From: Diprion similis
Taxonomy: Eukaryota; Arthropoda; Insecta; Hymenoptera; Diprionidae
Length of the DNA: 64,000 nt
Assembly (NCBI RefSeq): GCF_021155765.1
Contig: NC_060113.1
Span: 6,525,001 to 6,589,000 of the forward strand
Reading direction: 5' to 3'
The position numbers and the translations under genes were made by a program. How positions within the stretch are numbered: position 1 is the first letter of the stretch; each line of letters opens with the position of its first letter. Shown piece by piece: positions 1-9,059 of the stretch. The notes beneath the pieces were generated by a model that was given only the letters and a program-made list of their open reading frames with translations, was not told the origin of the DNA and ran no database searches.

Positions 1-508
1 ATCGACTCAAGTCGGACGCCGTAGTCTTCCTGGTGCATACGAACCACGGAGGAGACGTAGATGAATATTGTTGTCAGCGTCTGTAACGGTACAGTACGTC
101 TATTCATTGGACTTTATTATCTAAGAGAACGTTCATTCACACCTCTGGCCGAGATAAATACGGATGAGAGATGATAGCCAGCTGGCGGTGGTAACAAATT
201 GATATTATCAAGTGGAAATGGGATAACTTGAACTCCGGAATAAGTGTTTAGTTTATTTGGGCTCGGTTTTGATGATGAAGTGGGGGCCTTTGCGTGATTG
301 AATAAAATATTCACGAGTATATGGTCACCAAGAAAAGTCGCTACAGCGAGGGTCTTGACTTCATCACTTGATATGAATGAAATCTTGTTTGAACGGGTTT
401 GACAAAATCAATTGGCTGTTTGACGAACCGTGAAAGCAGATTAGCGGCAGGCGATTTCAGGTAAACGACGACACGTAAATGCATCCGTCGCCAATTCGCC
501 GATGCATC
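1..508. other. No gene seen; left flank of F-box copy A
   Basis: I see no convincing coding exon here. The last 100 bases (about 425-508) share patches with the reverse strand of about 9,060-9,110, upstream of the decayed fourth F-box promoter, for example a GAACCGTGAA block. This hints that the duplicated unit once reached further upstream than the present high-identity island. Confidence 0.5.
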
Positions 509-530
509 GATCCGGATCGTTAATCACGGG

Positions 531-566
531 TATATAAGGAGGACTTTTGACCCCGGATAGTCATTC
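531..566 (+). promoter_or_regulatory. TATA box plus initiator of F-box copy A
   Basis: TATATAAG at 531-538 is followed by TCATTC at 561-566, a fit to the arthropod initiator TCAKTY. The predicted +1 A at 563 lies 32 bases from the first T of the TATA box, the standard spacing. The first ATG is at 592, so the 5' UTR would be about 29 nt. The same pair is present in the other two copies. Confidence 0.75.
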
Positions 567-591
567 GAAGACTCCCAGTGACACGAGTAAC

Positions 592-1023
592 ATGGAATCT
601 TTCGGCTTTTTGTTGCTCGCCATGGGCGCCAGCGCTCCAGACCTCGACTTTGTCGCCGACCTTCCCCCGGAGGTCTCGCAAAGGATATTCGGGTACCTGG
701 ACGCCGGTTCCCTGGTGATCGCCTCGCGCGTCTCTCGCAGGTGGATGGAAGCCTGCCGGGGTGACCCGAACCTACGGAGACGCGCTCGCCGCCACCTTCG
801 CAGGACGAAACGCAGGGCTCTGCAGGGGGAACTTCGCCCCCTGCCTCGACGACTCCCGAAACGCCCAAGGGGAATCGACGATACTCGTCCTCCTTTTCAC
901 CCCAGCTTCAAACTTGTTCAAGCTCCCGCTAACGATAAGGCTAATAATAAGAGTACTTTTGTAAGTAGAGTTAACCGGAGTCCGCAAGCGGGCTCGACTA
1001 TCAGGAATAGATTAAGAATTTAG
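592..1023 (+). CDS. Small F-box protein, copy A
   Basis: This is an intronless reading frame of 143 residues starting at the first ATG after a TATA/initiator promoter (residues MESFGFLLLAMG). Residues about 17-62 look like an F-box: DLPPEVSQRIFGYLD, then VSRRW, then a PNLRRRARRHL segment. F-box proteins normally bind Skp1 and bring substrates to SCF ubiquitin ligases. No WD40, LRR or other substrate domain follows, only an arginine-rich tail (RRTKRR, RRLPKRPRG), so it is much shorter than usual. The first 300 bases are strongly GC-rich against AT-rich surroundings; the last 100 are AT-rich. AATAAA is at 1037-1042. A perfect 8-bp GC stem lies at 822-844, and GTAAGT inside the frame at 960-965 could be a splice donor. 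The F-box call is by motif only. It could instead be a repeat-borne ORF. Confidence 0.65.
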   Translation: MESFGFLLLAMGASAPDLDFVADLPPEVSQRIFGYLDAGSLVIASRVSRRWMEACRGDPNLRRRARRHLRRTKRRALQGELRPLPRRLPKRPRGIDDTRPPFHPSFKLVQAPANDKANNKSTFVSRVNRSPQAGSTIRNRLRI

Positions 1024-1084
1024 ATTAGAATTGTAGAATAAATATGACAAAACTTTATGACGTGTAACTTGATTACGATAATTA

Positions 1085-3540
1085 TATTAGTTTTGACAAT
1101 ACTTTAATGTAAAACTTACGATTATTTTCAAATGATATTCTAAAATAAACTGCATTTACTTGATAAACTTTGACCACCGCTGAATCATTATTTCAAAACA
1201 AAATATTCTTATGATAATAACATGAATTGTGATGTTATTGATTATAAGATTGACGAATATTGTTCCCCTGTTGAACAATATTGTGAAGTAAACCGCTTTT
1301 ACTGAATGAACTTTGCCTTCAGAGAATTATTATTTCAAAGCACTGATGTTTAAATTACACTAACCTTCCGGAACTAATACCTAATATCCACTGCATAAGT
1401 AGAAATATTTTTTTTTCAATTTAGACGTGATTATGTCACGCTAAACACACGCTAATTGTACGAGACAATTTGGAACGAGCAATTAAGAGGTAGACAGAGC
1501 CGAAAAAAAATGAGTGGTTTTAATAATTTTTTTTCACAGTAATTAAATTAATTTTATAACACAATTATATACAATTATTTTTTGATGTTTCAAGTATATT
1601 TCTGCTGAATTAAAAAAAAAATTTTAAAAATCGATAGAGTTATCGCCATTTTCTTGGACCCTGGTTTTTAAAACATCGTTTTCAGTGACAGCGATTACAC
1701 CTGCCTGGTTTACCCGAAATCAAAAAGGTAAAAATAAATCATTAATTCGATAGTTAACCTAGTCTTTAATCGAAGCTTTTTTGATTTTTCGGAAAATTAC
1801 CAAAATGACGGCTTCTGAAAGTTTTTTCGTCGACTTTGAAGGAAAAAAGCACTAGTTTTTTGGTAACATAAAACAGAAATTTTTGAATAAAAATTAAATC
1901 CTTAGATTGAAGACTAGTTTTTAATGCTTTCAATAAGCTGCGTAACTTTCATCAAAATCCGTCCACTGGTTCTTGAGTTACAGCTGTCACCGACTTCGAA
2001 AACATAGTTTCGAGATAAATGCGTACCAAAAAGTATGTTTTGAGGCCAAATTTTGTAAAAACAACTTTCATTTTAAAATGGCCCAAAATATGAAGAAAAA
2101 AATAATGCATACAAAAAAAAAAATTGTTTAAACAATTGTCTTTAAACAAGTGAATGCTTGGGTTTTCAGCCAAAATCTAAATGTAGGATATCTCAAAAAC
2201 GATTTGTCGGATTGACTTGAAATTTGCAGGTAATATTTTCGAGATATCATACGCCAAAAAAATGCATTAAAAAAATCGTTTTTTTTTTGAAAATTCTTAT
2301 CACCCCTAACCCCTTAAACAAGTTTAGCTGAAACTATTACACCCATGTAACTGCATGTCTTCTAGATTAGGACGGCAATGTTCACTCATTCGGTTCCACT
2401 AAAGTATCAGAAAGACCTTGTAGAATATTATAATGTTTAAAGAACTATATATAATGCACATGTTGTATTAAACGTGTGCTCATGCGATAGTTTACGGTAA
2501 TATTACCGTGTTTGGCTGCCTGATTACCTACTCATGTTGGCCACACGAATGTAAACTGCAGTTCGCATTCTTAATTCGCACTGCAGTATAACGTCAGTTT
2601 GTTTCCTTCTTCTAGTTGCACGTTTATTACTATTTGAAAAATCATAAAATATTATTGCCGTTAAGATTATTCTTGAATAAAATTTGACGCGGAAAGCAGT
2701 AGCCAAAAACCAGTCTAATTAATCTGAACACTTCAAAATATCAATCCCAAAGTCACATTGCAAACGTTAACATGAACCGTTTTTTCAATTTTCCGATAAA
2801 ATTTAAATCGAGTATTCAAAACTTGTGTACGGAGTATTTCAGCTCAACAGTGACAGTTGTTTTCCTCACCATGGTGGATTTTTGATTTTCAAAACCTTAC
2901 TCCTGGTGTGGAAAAACATCTAATTTTTTTCCAGGCATATCCCCCCTTTCTTCGCTTTTCTGCGGCTGCAAAACAACGAAAAGTTCCCCGTTTTGAAATT
3001 TAGAAAAAAATTTAAACACGTCTTAGACCTGTTTTGTGAATTTCTCACGAAATTTCAAGTTGTGCTTCAGATACCTACGATTTTTTTTTTTTTGTGGAAT
3101 TACGATTTTGGGAATGATGATTCGAAAGTTTGCAACTCAGAAGAGTACTTTTTCGATCTTGCAAGTACATCCCACCCTAATTGAATTTCACCTGAAATCA
3201 TATTTTGGAAAGTTTGATATCGAGGTAAGGGTTTGGGTTTGGGGTGAAATTGGGTTGGATAACTTACAATCAAGAGACAATGCGTGAAGTTAAGCTATCC
3301 AAAAGTGTATCCGCGTTGAAGGAAATCCAAGTGTGTAAAACCGAGCATTTGAGTTGGTGCATGCGCCAAAGTTGTTTTACCGCATTGTTCGGAAACGAGG
3401 CACCTCACGCACACTCCACAGGTTTCGAAAATCGAATTTGCCACGCGGGTCTCAGAAGAAAATGAATCTCGTTATTACCTCTCTTAGAAAAAGCCCATAA
3501 TTTCAGTAAGGGCCCATTAATTTGTTACAAACGATTAATT
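1085..3540. repeat. Diverged downstream half of tandem duplicated unit A, no gene
   Basis: Patches of this stretch realign with DNA downstream of copy B. Around 1,240-1,345 matches about 4,345-4,425 (GATTGACGAATATTGTT, then an AATATT/AAATAAAC block). Around 2,540-2,710 matches about 4,660-4,830 (GGCCACACGAAT, GCAGTTCG, AAGCAGTAGCCAA). A and B therefore look like a tandem duplication with a unit of about 3.2 kb. Between about 1,625 and 2,330 the sequence has weakly complementary arms (ACCTAGTCTTTAATCGAAG against CTTAGATTGAAGACTAGT), perhaps an old foldback insertion. No coding exon is supported. Confidence 0.5.
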
Positions 3541-3768
3541 CGAAGAATGACGGAACATCAATATACAACCGACAAACGAACAATCCCACAACCATCAGAG
3601 GATGACGGCTTCAAAAGTTTAATAAAAATTTGTAGGCGAAAAAAACGTCCACCTAGATTCGGGAAAAATCATTGAGCCATGACAAGGATTGATTTCGCGG
3701 AAACGGGTTACCTGCACGCACCCTGTCCCCGATTGGCCGATGCATCGATCCGGATCGTTGATCACGGG

Positions 3769-3804
3769 TATATAAGGAGGACTTTTGACCCCGGATGGTC
3801 ATTC
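3769..3804 (+). promoter_or_regulatory. TATA box plus initiator of F-box copy B
   Basis: TATATAAG starts at 3769 and TCATTC lies at 3799-3804, the same spacing as in copy A. The bases between differ from copy A at one position (GATGG for GATAG). Confidence 0.72.
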
Positions 3805-3829
3805 GAAGACTCCCAGTGACACGAGTAAC

Positions 3830-4261
3830 ATGGAATCTTTCGGCTTTTTGTTGCTCGCCATGGGCGCCAGCGCTCCAGACCTCGACTTTGTCGCCGACCT
3901 TCCCCCGGAGGTCTCGCAAAGGATATTCGGGTACCTGGACGCCGGTTCCCTGGTGATCGCCTCGCGCGTCTCTCGCAGGTGGATGGAAGCCTGCCGGGGT
4001 GACCCGAACCTACGGAGACGCGCTCGCCGCCACCTTCGCAGGACGAAACGCAGGGCTCTGCAGGGGGAACTTCGCCCCCTGCCTCGACGACTCCCGAAAC
4101 GCCCAAGGGGAATCGACGATACTCGTCCTTCTTTTCACCCCAGCTTCAAACTTGTTCAAGCTCCCGCTAACGATAAGGCTAATAATAAGAGTACTTTTGT
4201 AAGTAGAGTTAACCGGAGTCCGCAAGCGGGCTCGACTATCAGGAATAGATTGAGAATTTAG
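3830..4261 (+). CDS. Small F-box protein, copy B
   Basis: This frame is 143 residues long and near-identical to copy A. In the coding part I find only two base differences: one changes Pro to Ser in the tail (RPPFHP becomes RPSFHP) and one is a synonymous Leu change near the end. F-box segment, arginine-rich tail, internal hairpin and in-frame GTAAGT are all kept. AATAAA is at 4275-4280. Upstream similarity to copy C runs further than to copy A, back to about 3,545. Intact frame, kept promoter and kept poly(A) signal argue for a functional or very recent copy. The F-box assignment is by motif only. Confidence 0.65.
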   Translation: MESFGFLLLAMGASAPDLDFVADLPPEVSQRIFGYLDAGSLVIASRVSRRWMEACRGDPNLRRRARRHLRRTKRRALQGELRPLPRRLPKRPRGIDDTRPSFHPSFKLVQAPANDKANNKSTFVSRVNRSPQAGSTIRNRLRI

Positions 4262-4329
4262 ATTAAAATTGTAGAATAAATATGACAAAACTTTATGACG
4301 TGTTACTTGATTACGATAGTTACATTAAT

Positions 4330-5205
4330 GGTCGTGTTTTTAAATATAAGATTGACGAATATTGTTAAACAATATTATGAAATAAACAGCTTTTGCTGCA
4401 TTAACTTTACCTTCACTGATTTATTAATTCCTGATCTTCTTTGATTTGTACGAACTTTTTGAAGGTCATATTCAGTATCAAGATAGTTTGCCTTAAGTGA
4501 ACCTAGTTAGATGATCACAGAAAGATTTGTGTCATATGTTATATTTATTATATGTCACCTAATTTTTATCGTCACTAAAATAAGAATCGTTGCTTATATA
4601 ATTTGAGTGACAATGTACGGTGGAACCACCGTCTTTGGCCACCTTAGTGCCGATTTAGGCCACACGAATTTCAATTGCAGTTCGTATATTTTTATTCACC
4701 ACAGCAATATACATAAAGTTTTTCATTTCATTCTACGGTCTGCAAGTTGATAACTTCGTTTCAGAAATCACGGTTTCCTACTATGATCATAAACAGCATG
4801 TTTGATAAAAAAATTCACAAGTGAAGCAGTAGCCAAGAGCGAGAAACCTAACTCAAAACTATACATCTCAAATCACATCGGTCACACGTAATCCGAATGT
4901 TCTGTAATGTCGGGATAAATTTTTAGTCAAAATTTGCAATCGAAGATTAAGTGAATCAACTAATTTCATCATCCAACTCATCGAAATAAATAAATCAAAA
5001 CCAAAATGGTTCTAAAAGATCTACTTCTAATAATCAGAATCTTCTATTTCAGTTGTATAACCGAAATAAAAACGGAATCAACGAAATGAACACGAGGGCA
5101 AAAAATAATTTTAAAATTAGTGCGTCACTATAATAAAGTATGTATATTGATCTCCGAAACACCTGTCACGTGAACCAAAGACTATATCTTATCTATACAT
5201 TAGAC
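4330..5205. repeat. Diverged downstream flank of copy B, no gene
   Basis: This stretch aligns in patches with 1,240-2,830 downstream of copy A, including GGCCACACGAAT and the AAGCAGTAGCCAA motif, and is otherwise AT-rich. It appears to be the decayed 3' part of the duplicated unit, shortened by deletions relative to unit A. No coding exon is supported. Confidence 0.45.
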
Positions 5206-5210
5206 TGTAT

Positions 5211-5545
5211 CAAAAAAATTGACTATTTTTTTTTTTTTTTTGAAAAATATACTGAAAATATTGTTCAGGATACCGAAAAAAGGAGCCTGTTAAAATGGGA
5301 GCTCTTAAGTTTAATACTAAGAAGTGCCTCATCGCGATTCTCTACTTTCCATAAGAATAACATGGCAAAAATGGTTCTTGCTCCTTGCGATTTTTATAAC
5401 TAGATAACGACGCGTCCTACAGAAAATTCATAAACATGTTTTTGTAGGAAATGAAACGTTCTACAAAAAAGGTCTCTTGTCATTTTACGATAAATCTATT
5501 CTTTCAAAAGTTATTTGAGGTCAACATCAGAAAAGGACCTCAAAC
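5211..5545 (+). mobile_element. Half copy of hAT-like foldback element (one arm)
   Basis: The segment starts with TAGACTGTATCAAAAAAAT and follows, almost base for base, the left arm of the full element at 55720-56369: the T-run, TATACTGAAAATATTGTTCAG, the TAACGACGCGTC block and TCAAAAGTTATTTGAGG. It ends after a small hairpin (GAGGTC...GACCTC). The second arm is missing, so this is a truncated copy. It has no transposase. Confidence 0.8.
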
Positions 5546-8112
5546 TATACATATACGTCTATGAAAAGCATTGAAAAAAATCCGTCAGGATGATGTTAAT
5601 TGATGGACCAGATTACATGCTTTTGACCAGTTTTAATTTTCGAATTGTACACTGTCAGAAACTGCACCGAACCAATCAACCTATTATTTTTAACATTCAC
5701 TTGAGACACTGTCATAAAAGCTCAAATAAGATCTTGTGCTGAAGATGAACTCTTACTTATAGTCTCACTCTTTTACATTATACACTATTCTAATTAAAAA
5801 CACTAATTTTTCGATGACCCCTGACCCTTCTACCTTTTTACTCGCGAGGCAACTCTTACTTTCTTGGGTCATTTGCTAAGGAAACGACTCAACCTGACTG
5901 ATTTAATCAACATCGATAAGAACTTCCGAGTAATAGAGTCGTAGATAAGGCGATACTCCAGAAGAGGATAGAAGCGACGAAAGGGAAGGTCAAAGATGTT
6001 CATTCCTTACTATTGCAGCTTATAAATGGAATTGGATCATTTTCACAATCAACTAACGGCTTAATCAACCCACCAAAATGACACCGAACGATAGTTCCGT
6101 TGGAAAGTTTACTTCAGATGAATAAAATTAGAGTAAATATTTTTTGTCAATGAATGCTTTTCATCATACCGCGCCAAATTGTCACAAGTCACTTGTGTCA
6201 AGTCGATTCGGTAAATGAAAAACATCTGCGTCAGACCTGAATGGTTGGACGTAACTCCTCCATCTTCGAGCTAGGCCACCAAAATTCAAGCTATCCAATT
6301 TCACGGTATAACAGCGAAAAGATTTCAGCTCCATCTGGAGACGATATCGTTCATCGGAGGTTTAATTAACAAGTCATTTAGATGCGCCAGGATGTGGTCC
6401 AGTCAGAACTGGCGGTTGTAAGTCTTGTGAGAAAACTTCTTTGACTTCATCTCCTCCTCGAAGGGTTTGACAAACCGAAAATTTATAACCACAGACCACG
6501 TAGAAAAAAAGGAGAAAATCTAAGCGATGCACTAGAGTTACGACATGGCAATAAACTACAAGATTTCAAAACACATTTATCCAGACGGATAATGACAAAT
6601 AATATCATCTTTAGAGCTACGATTAACTTTGTGTTAAGAAAATTTAATGTCCATTATTATTTTGGTATTCGACGACCAGTTTCAAGCGACACTTGCTTGT
6701 TTTCGCACATTGAATTCGCAAAGAAAACCTGCATAAAGCTGTTTACTCAGTACGTAAATCCGTTCACCTTTATCTCGAGTTCTTTGATCATCCTCCGAAG
6801 CGTTTCTTCGTCATCGGCGTATTGAGATGAAGAAAAATATTGTTATGCACAAAACGTTTGAGTGGTTTCTTGCTGGAATCGAATGCAAAGAATCCTACCT
6901 CGTTCTCATTGCGGTAAGAAATGTTTCGCAGTGCGAATTGGCTGGCTAATTTTAAACTCCCTCAAGCTTCCCGTTTCTCGTCATGCTCGAACGGCAGCCC
7001 TTCCGCCCTCGAGACGACACTGGCTCGTCGCATGGTGACTTCGAAGGCTGGTCATTCACCCCGCGACTAAGCGGAACGTTGTAAAAATACGACGTGACTT
7101 TTCTCGAGATCGCTGCCTCGCTCATTGCCTAGCAATTGCGTATATATGACACATCTCGTTACGCGATTATAAGGCTGGCTTCCGTCGCTCGTGCAATTCC
7201 CATCGACGAGAAAAGACGTGATATTTAAATCGCGATGATTAAAATTCAAGTGTGAAATGTCGATGAGGTGGAATAATGAGCTCTCGTGATGTGGTAATAA
7301 AATTGTCGAAACGGTCGACATGAAATGTCCAGCAATTTGGTCCAGACTGCAGAAAGACTGGAACACATTATTGTTGGAATTAGATTTACGATTTACAAAA
7401 TATTATCTGAAAGTGAAGATAAATAAATTTGTTGAGAAATTTTCGACAAATATAAAAAATTGATGTTTAGTCGAGGAAATTTTCAGACTTTTTGTCAATA
7501 TTTACCACACACCAAATGTATATCATTGAAGAAAGAGTTCGGTAAATCTTCATTACAATTTTCTCTTTAAAAATTCGAATGAATATCAAGATATTCGATA
7601 ATCAATATACTGACAAGAAGTATTTTTTAATATAATCGTGATGAATTTGAATTGCAAAAATAAGTGACAAATAATGCAGAGCTAAGTGAAACAATTATAC
7701 ATAAATTGTTCTTCATTGTTGGTTGAGGTATGGTAACATTGATTCAGTCAACTTATGAAGTCAGATATTTATTATTACAGAAATCAGAAACACGGCGAGA
7801 TTTGCAATATCCCGGACGAGGAGCATTGCGGTGTTTCATTTTTCACAATTTTCATAATTAAGAACATAAATAACCAACCTGTTCCTATCTTCGTATTAAT
7901 CATTGATTGCGTCCACTCACTTAACGATAAATTTTTTGCTAAGACTTCAGTCGTATTGACGAGAAGTATTGTATTTTGTCGAATTAGTTTACAGTTTTTG
8001 CCACAACGGAAGTGATTATCGAGGCATTTTTAATCGGTAGCAAAAACGTATTATTTTATAATCAATTTAATTATTTGTCAGGCCGACATCAAAGTATTCT
8101 TTCGATTATTAA
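5546..8112. other. No gene seen between the hAT-like fragment and F-box copy C
   Basis: This stretch is AT-rich single-copy-looking DNA. The reading frames in it lack recognisable domains and splice context. I see no RNA gene and no clear repeat. Confidence 0.45.
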
Positions 8113-8172
8113 AATTATCGTAATCAAGTTACACGTCATAAAGTTTTGTCATATTTATTCTACAATTCTAAT

Positions 8173-8604
8173 TTAAATTCTTAATCTATTCCTGATAGTC
8201 GAGCCCGCTTGCGGACTCCGGTTAACTCTACTTACAAAAGTACTCTTATTATTAGCCTTATCGTTAGTCGGAGCTTGAACAAGTTTGAAGCTGGGGTGAA
8301 AAGGAGGACGAGTATCGTCGATTCCCCTTGGGCGTTTCGGGAGTCGTCGAGGCAGGGGGCGAAGTTCCCCCTGCAGAGCCCTGCGTTTCGTCCTGCGAAG
8401 GTGGCGGCGAGCGCGTCTCCGTAGGTTCGGGTCACCCCGGCAGGCTTCCATCCACCTGCGAGAGACGCGCGAGGCGATCACCAGGGAACCGGCGTCCAGG
8501 TACCCGAATATCCTTTGCGAGACCTCCGGGGGAAGGTCGGCGACAAAGTCGAGGTCTGGAGCGCTGGCGCCCATGGCGAGCAACAAAAAGCCGAAAGATT
8601 CCAT
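8173..8604 (-). CDS. Small F-box protein, copy C (inverted)
   Basis: On the minus strand, 143 residues, matching copies A and B. Differences I can see from copy A: one Ala to Thr change (QAPAND becomes QAPTND) with a neighbouring silent change, and the stop codon TAA in place of TAG. The same F-box (LPPEVSQRIFGYLD) and basic tail are present. AATAAA on the minus strand lies at 8154-8159. The copy sits opposite in orientation to A and B, about 4 kb from B, and similarity continues upstream to about 8,880 at lower identity. The role is unknown beyond possible Skp1 binding, which is inferred from the motif. Confidence 0.65.
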   Translation of the reverse strand: MESFGFLLLAMGASAPDLDFVADLPPEVSQRIFGYLDAGSLVIASRVSRRWMEACRGDPNLRRRARRHLRRTKRRALQGELRPLPRRLPKRPRGIDDTRPPFHPSFKLVQAPTNDKANNKSTFVSRVNRSPQAGSTIRNRLRI

Positions 8605-8630
8605 GTTACTCGTGTCACTGGGAGTCTTCG

Positions 8631-8665
8631 AATGACTATCCGGGGTCAAAAGTCCTCCTTATATA
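8631..8665 (-). promoter_or_regulatory. TATA box plus initiator of F-box copy C
   Basis: On the minus strand TATATAAG occupies 8665-8658 and TCATTC occupies 8636-8631, the same spacing as in the other copies. Confidence 0.72.
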
Positions 8666-8984
8666 CCCGTGATCAACGATCCGGATCGATGCATCGGCCA
8701 ATTACGGACGGGGTGTGTGCAGGTAACCCGTTTCCACGAAATCAACCCCTGTCATGGCTCAATGATTTTTCCTGAATCTGCGTGAACGATTTTTGTCTCG
8801 CTTGCAAGTTTATACCAAACTACTGAAGCCATCGTTCTGTGATGGTTGTGGGATCATTTGCTCGATAGTCTTATTTGTACATACTTACTGTATCAAGTTC
8901 ATATTCCATATTGCATTAAATTTTTTGTAAAATAAAAAATAACATACGAATCTTTCTGTGTAAGTAGGAGTAAGTAAGCATAAG

Positions 8985-9058
8985 CATCACCGCATGACGC
9001 TCCGGGGTTCGAAGTTCTTCTTACATCCTATCGTTCCAAATGGAAGCATCAGCCAATA
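8985..9058 (-). repeat. Decayed fourth copy of the F-box promoter
   Basis: Read on the minus strand, this stretch aligns with the F-box promoter: ATTGGCTGATGCTTCCAT against ATTGGCCGATGCATCGAT, then GTAAGAAGAACTTCGAACC against ATAAGGAGGACTTTTGACC, then CCCCGGA and GTCATGCG against GTCATTCG. The TATA core is mutated to TGTAAG. No F-box coding body follows on its downstream side, so it is a relic of a further copy or of an older duplication of the promoter. Confidence 0.6.
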
Positions 9059-9059
9059 G

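Noticed and set aside
547-591. Extension of the F-box frame upstream of the ATG
   Set aside because: The longer frame starts at a TTG, not an ATG, and lies partly before the predicted transcription start. The first ATG at 592 is the sensible start.
524-868. 114-residue minus-strand frame opposite F-box copy A (same opposite copies B and C)
   Set aside because: It repeats in all copies only because the sense gene does. It has no promoter, and the TATA/initiator and poly(A) signals all belong to the sense frame. It is GC-driven shadow coding.
7067-7366. 99-residue minus-strand frame as a gene
   Set aside because: No domain, no promoter or splice context, and composition like the surroundings.
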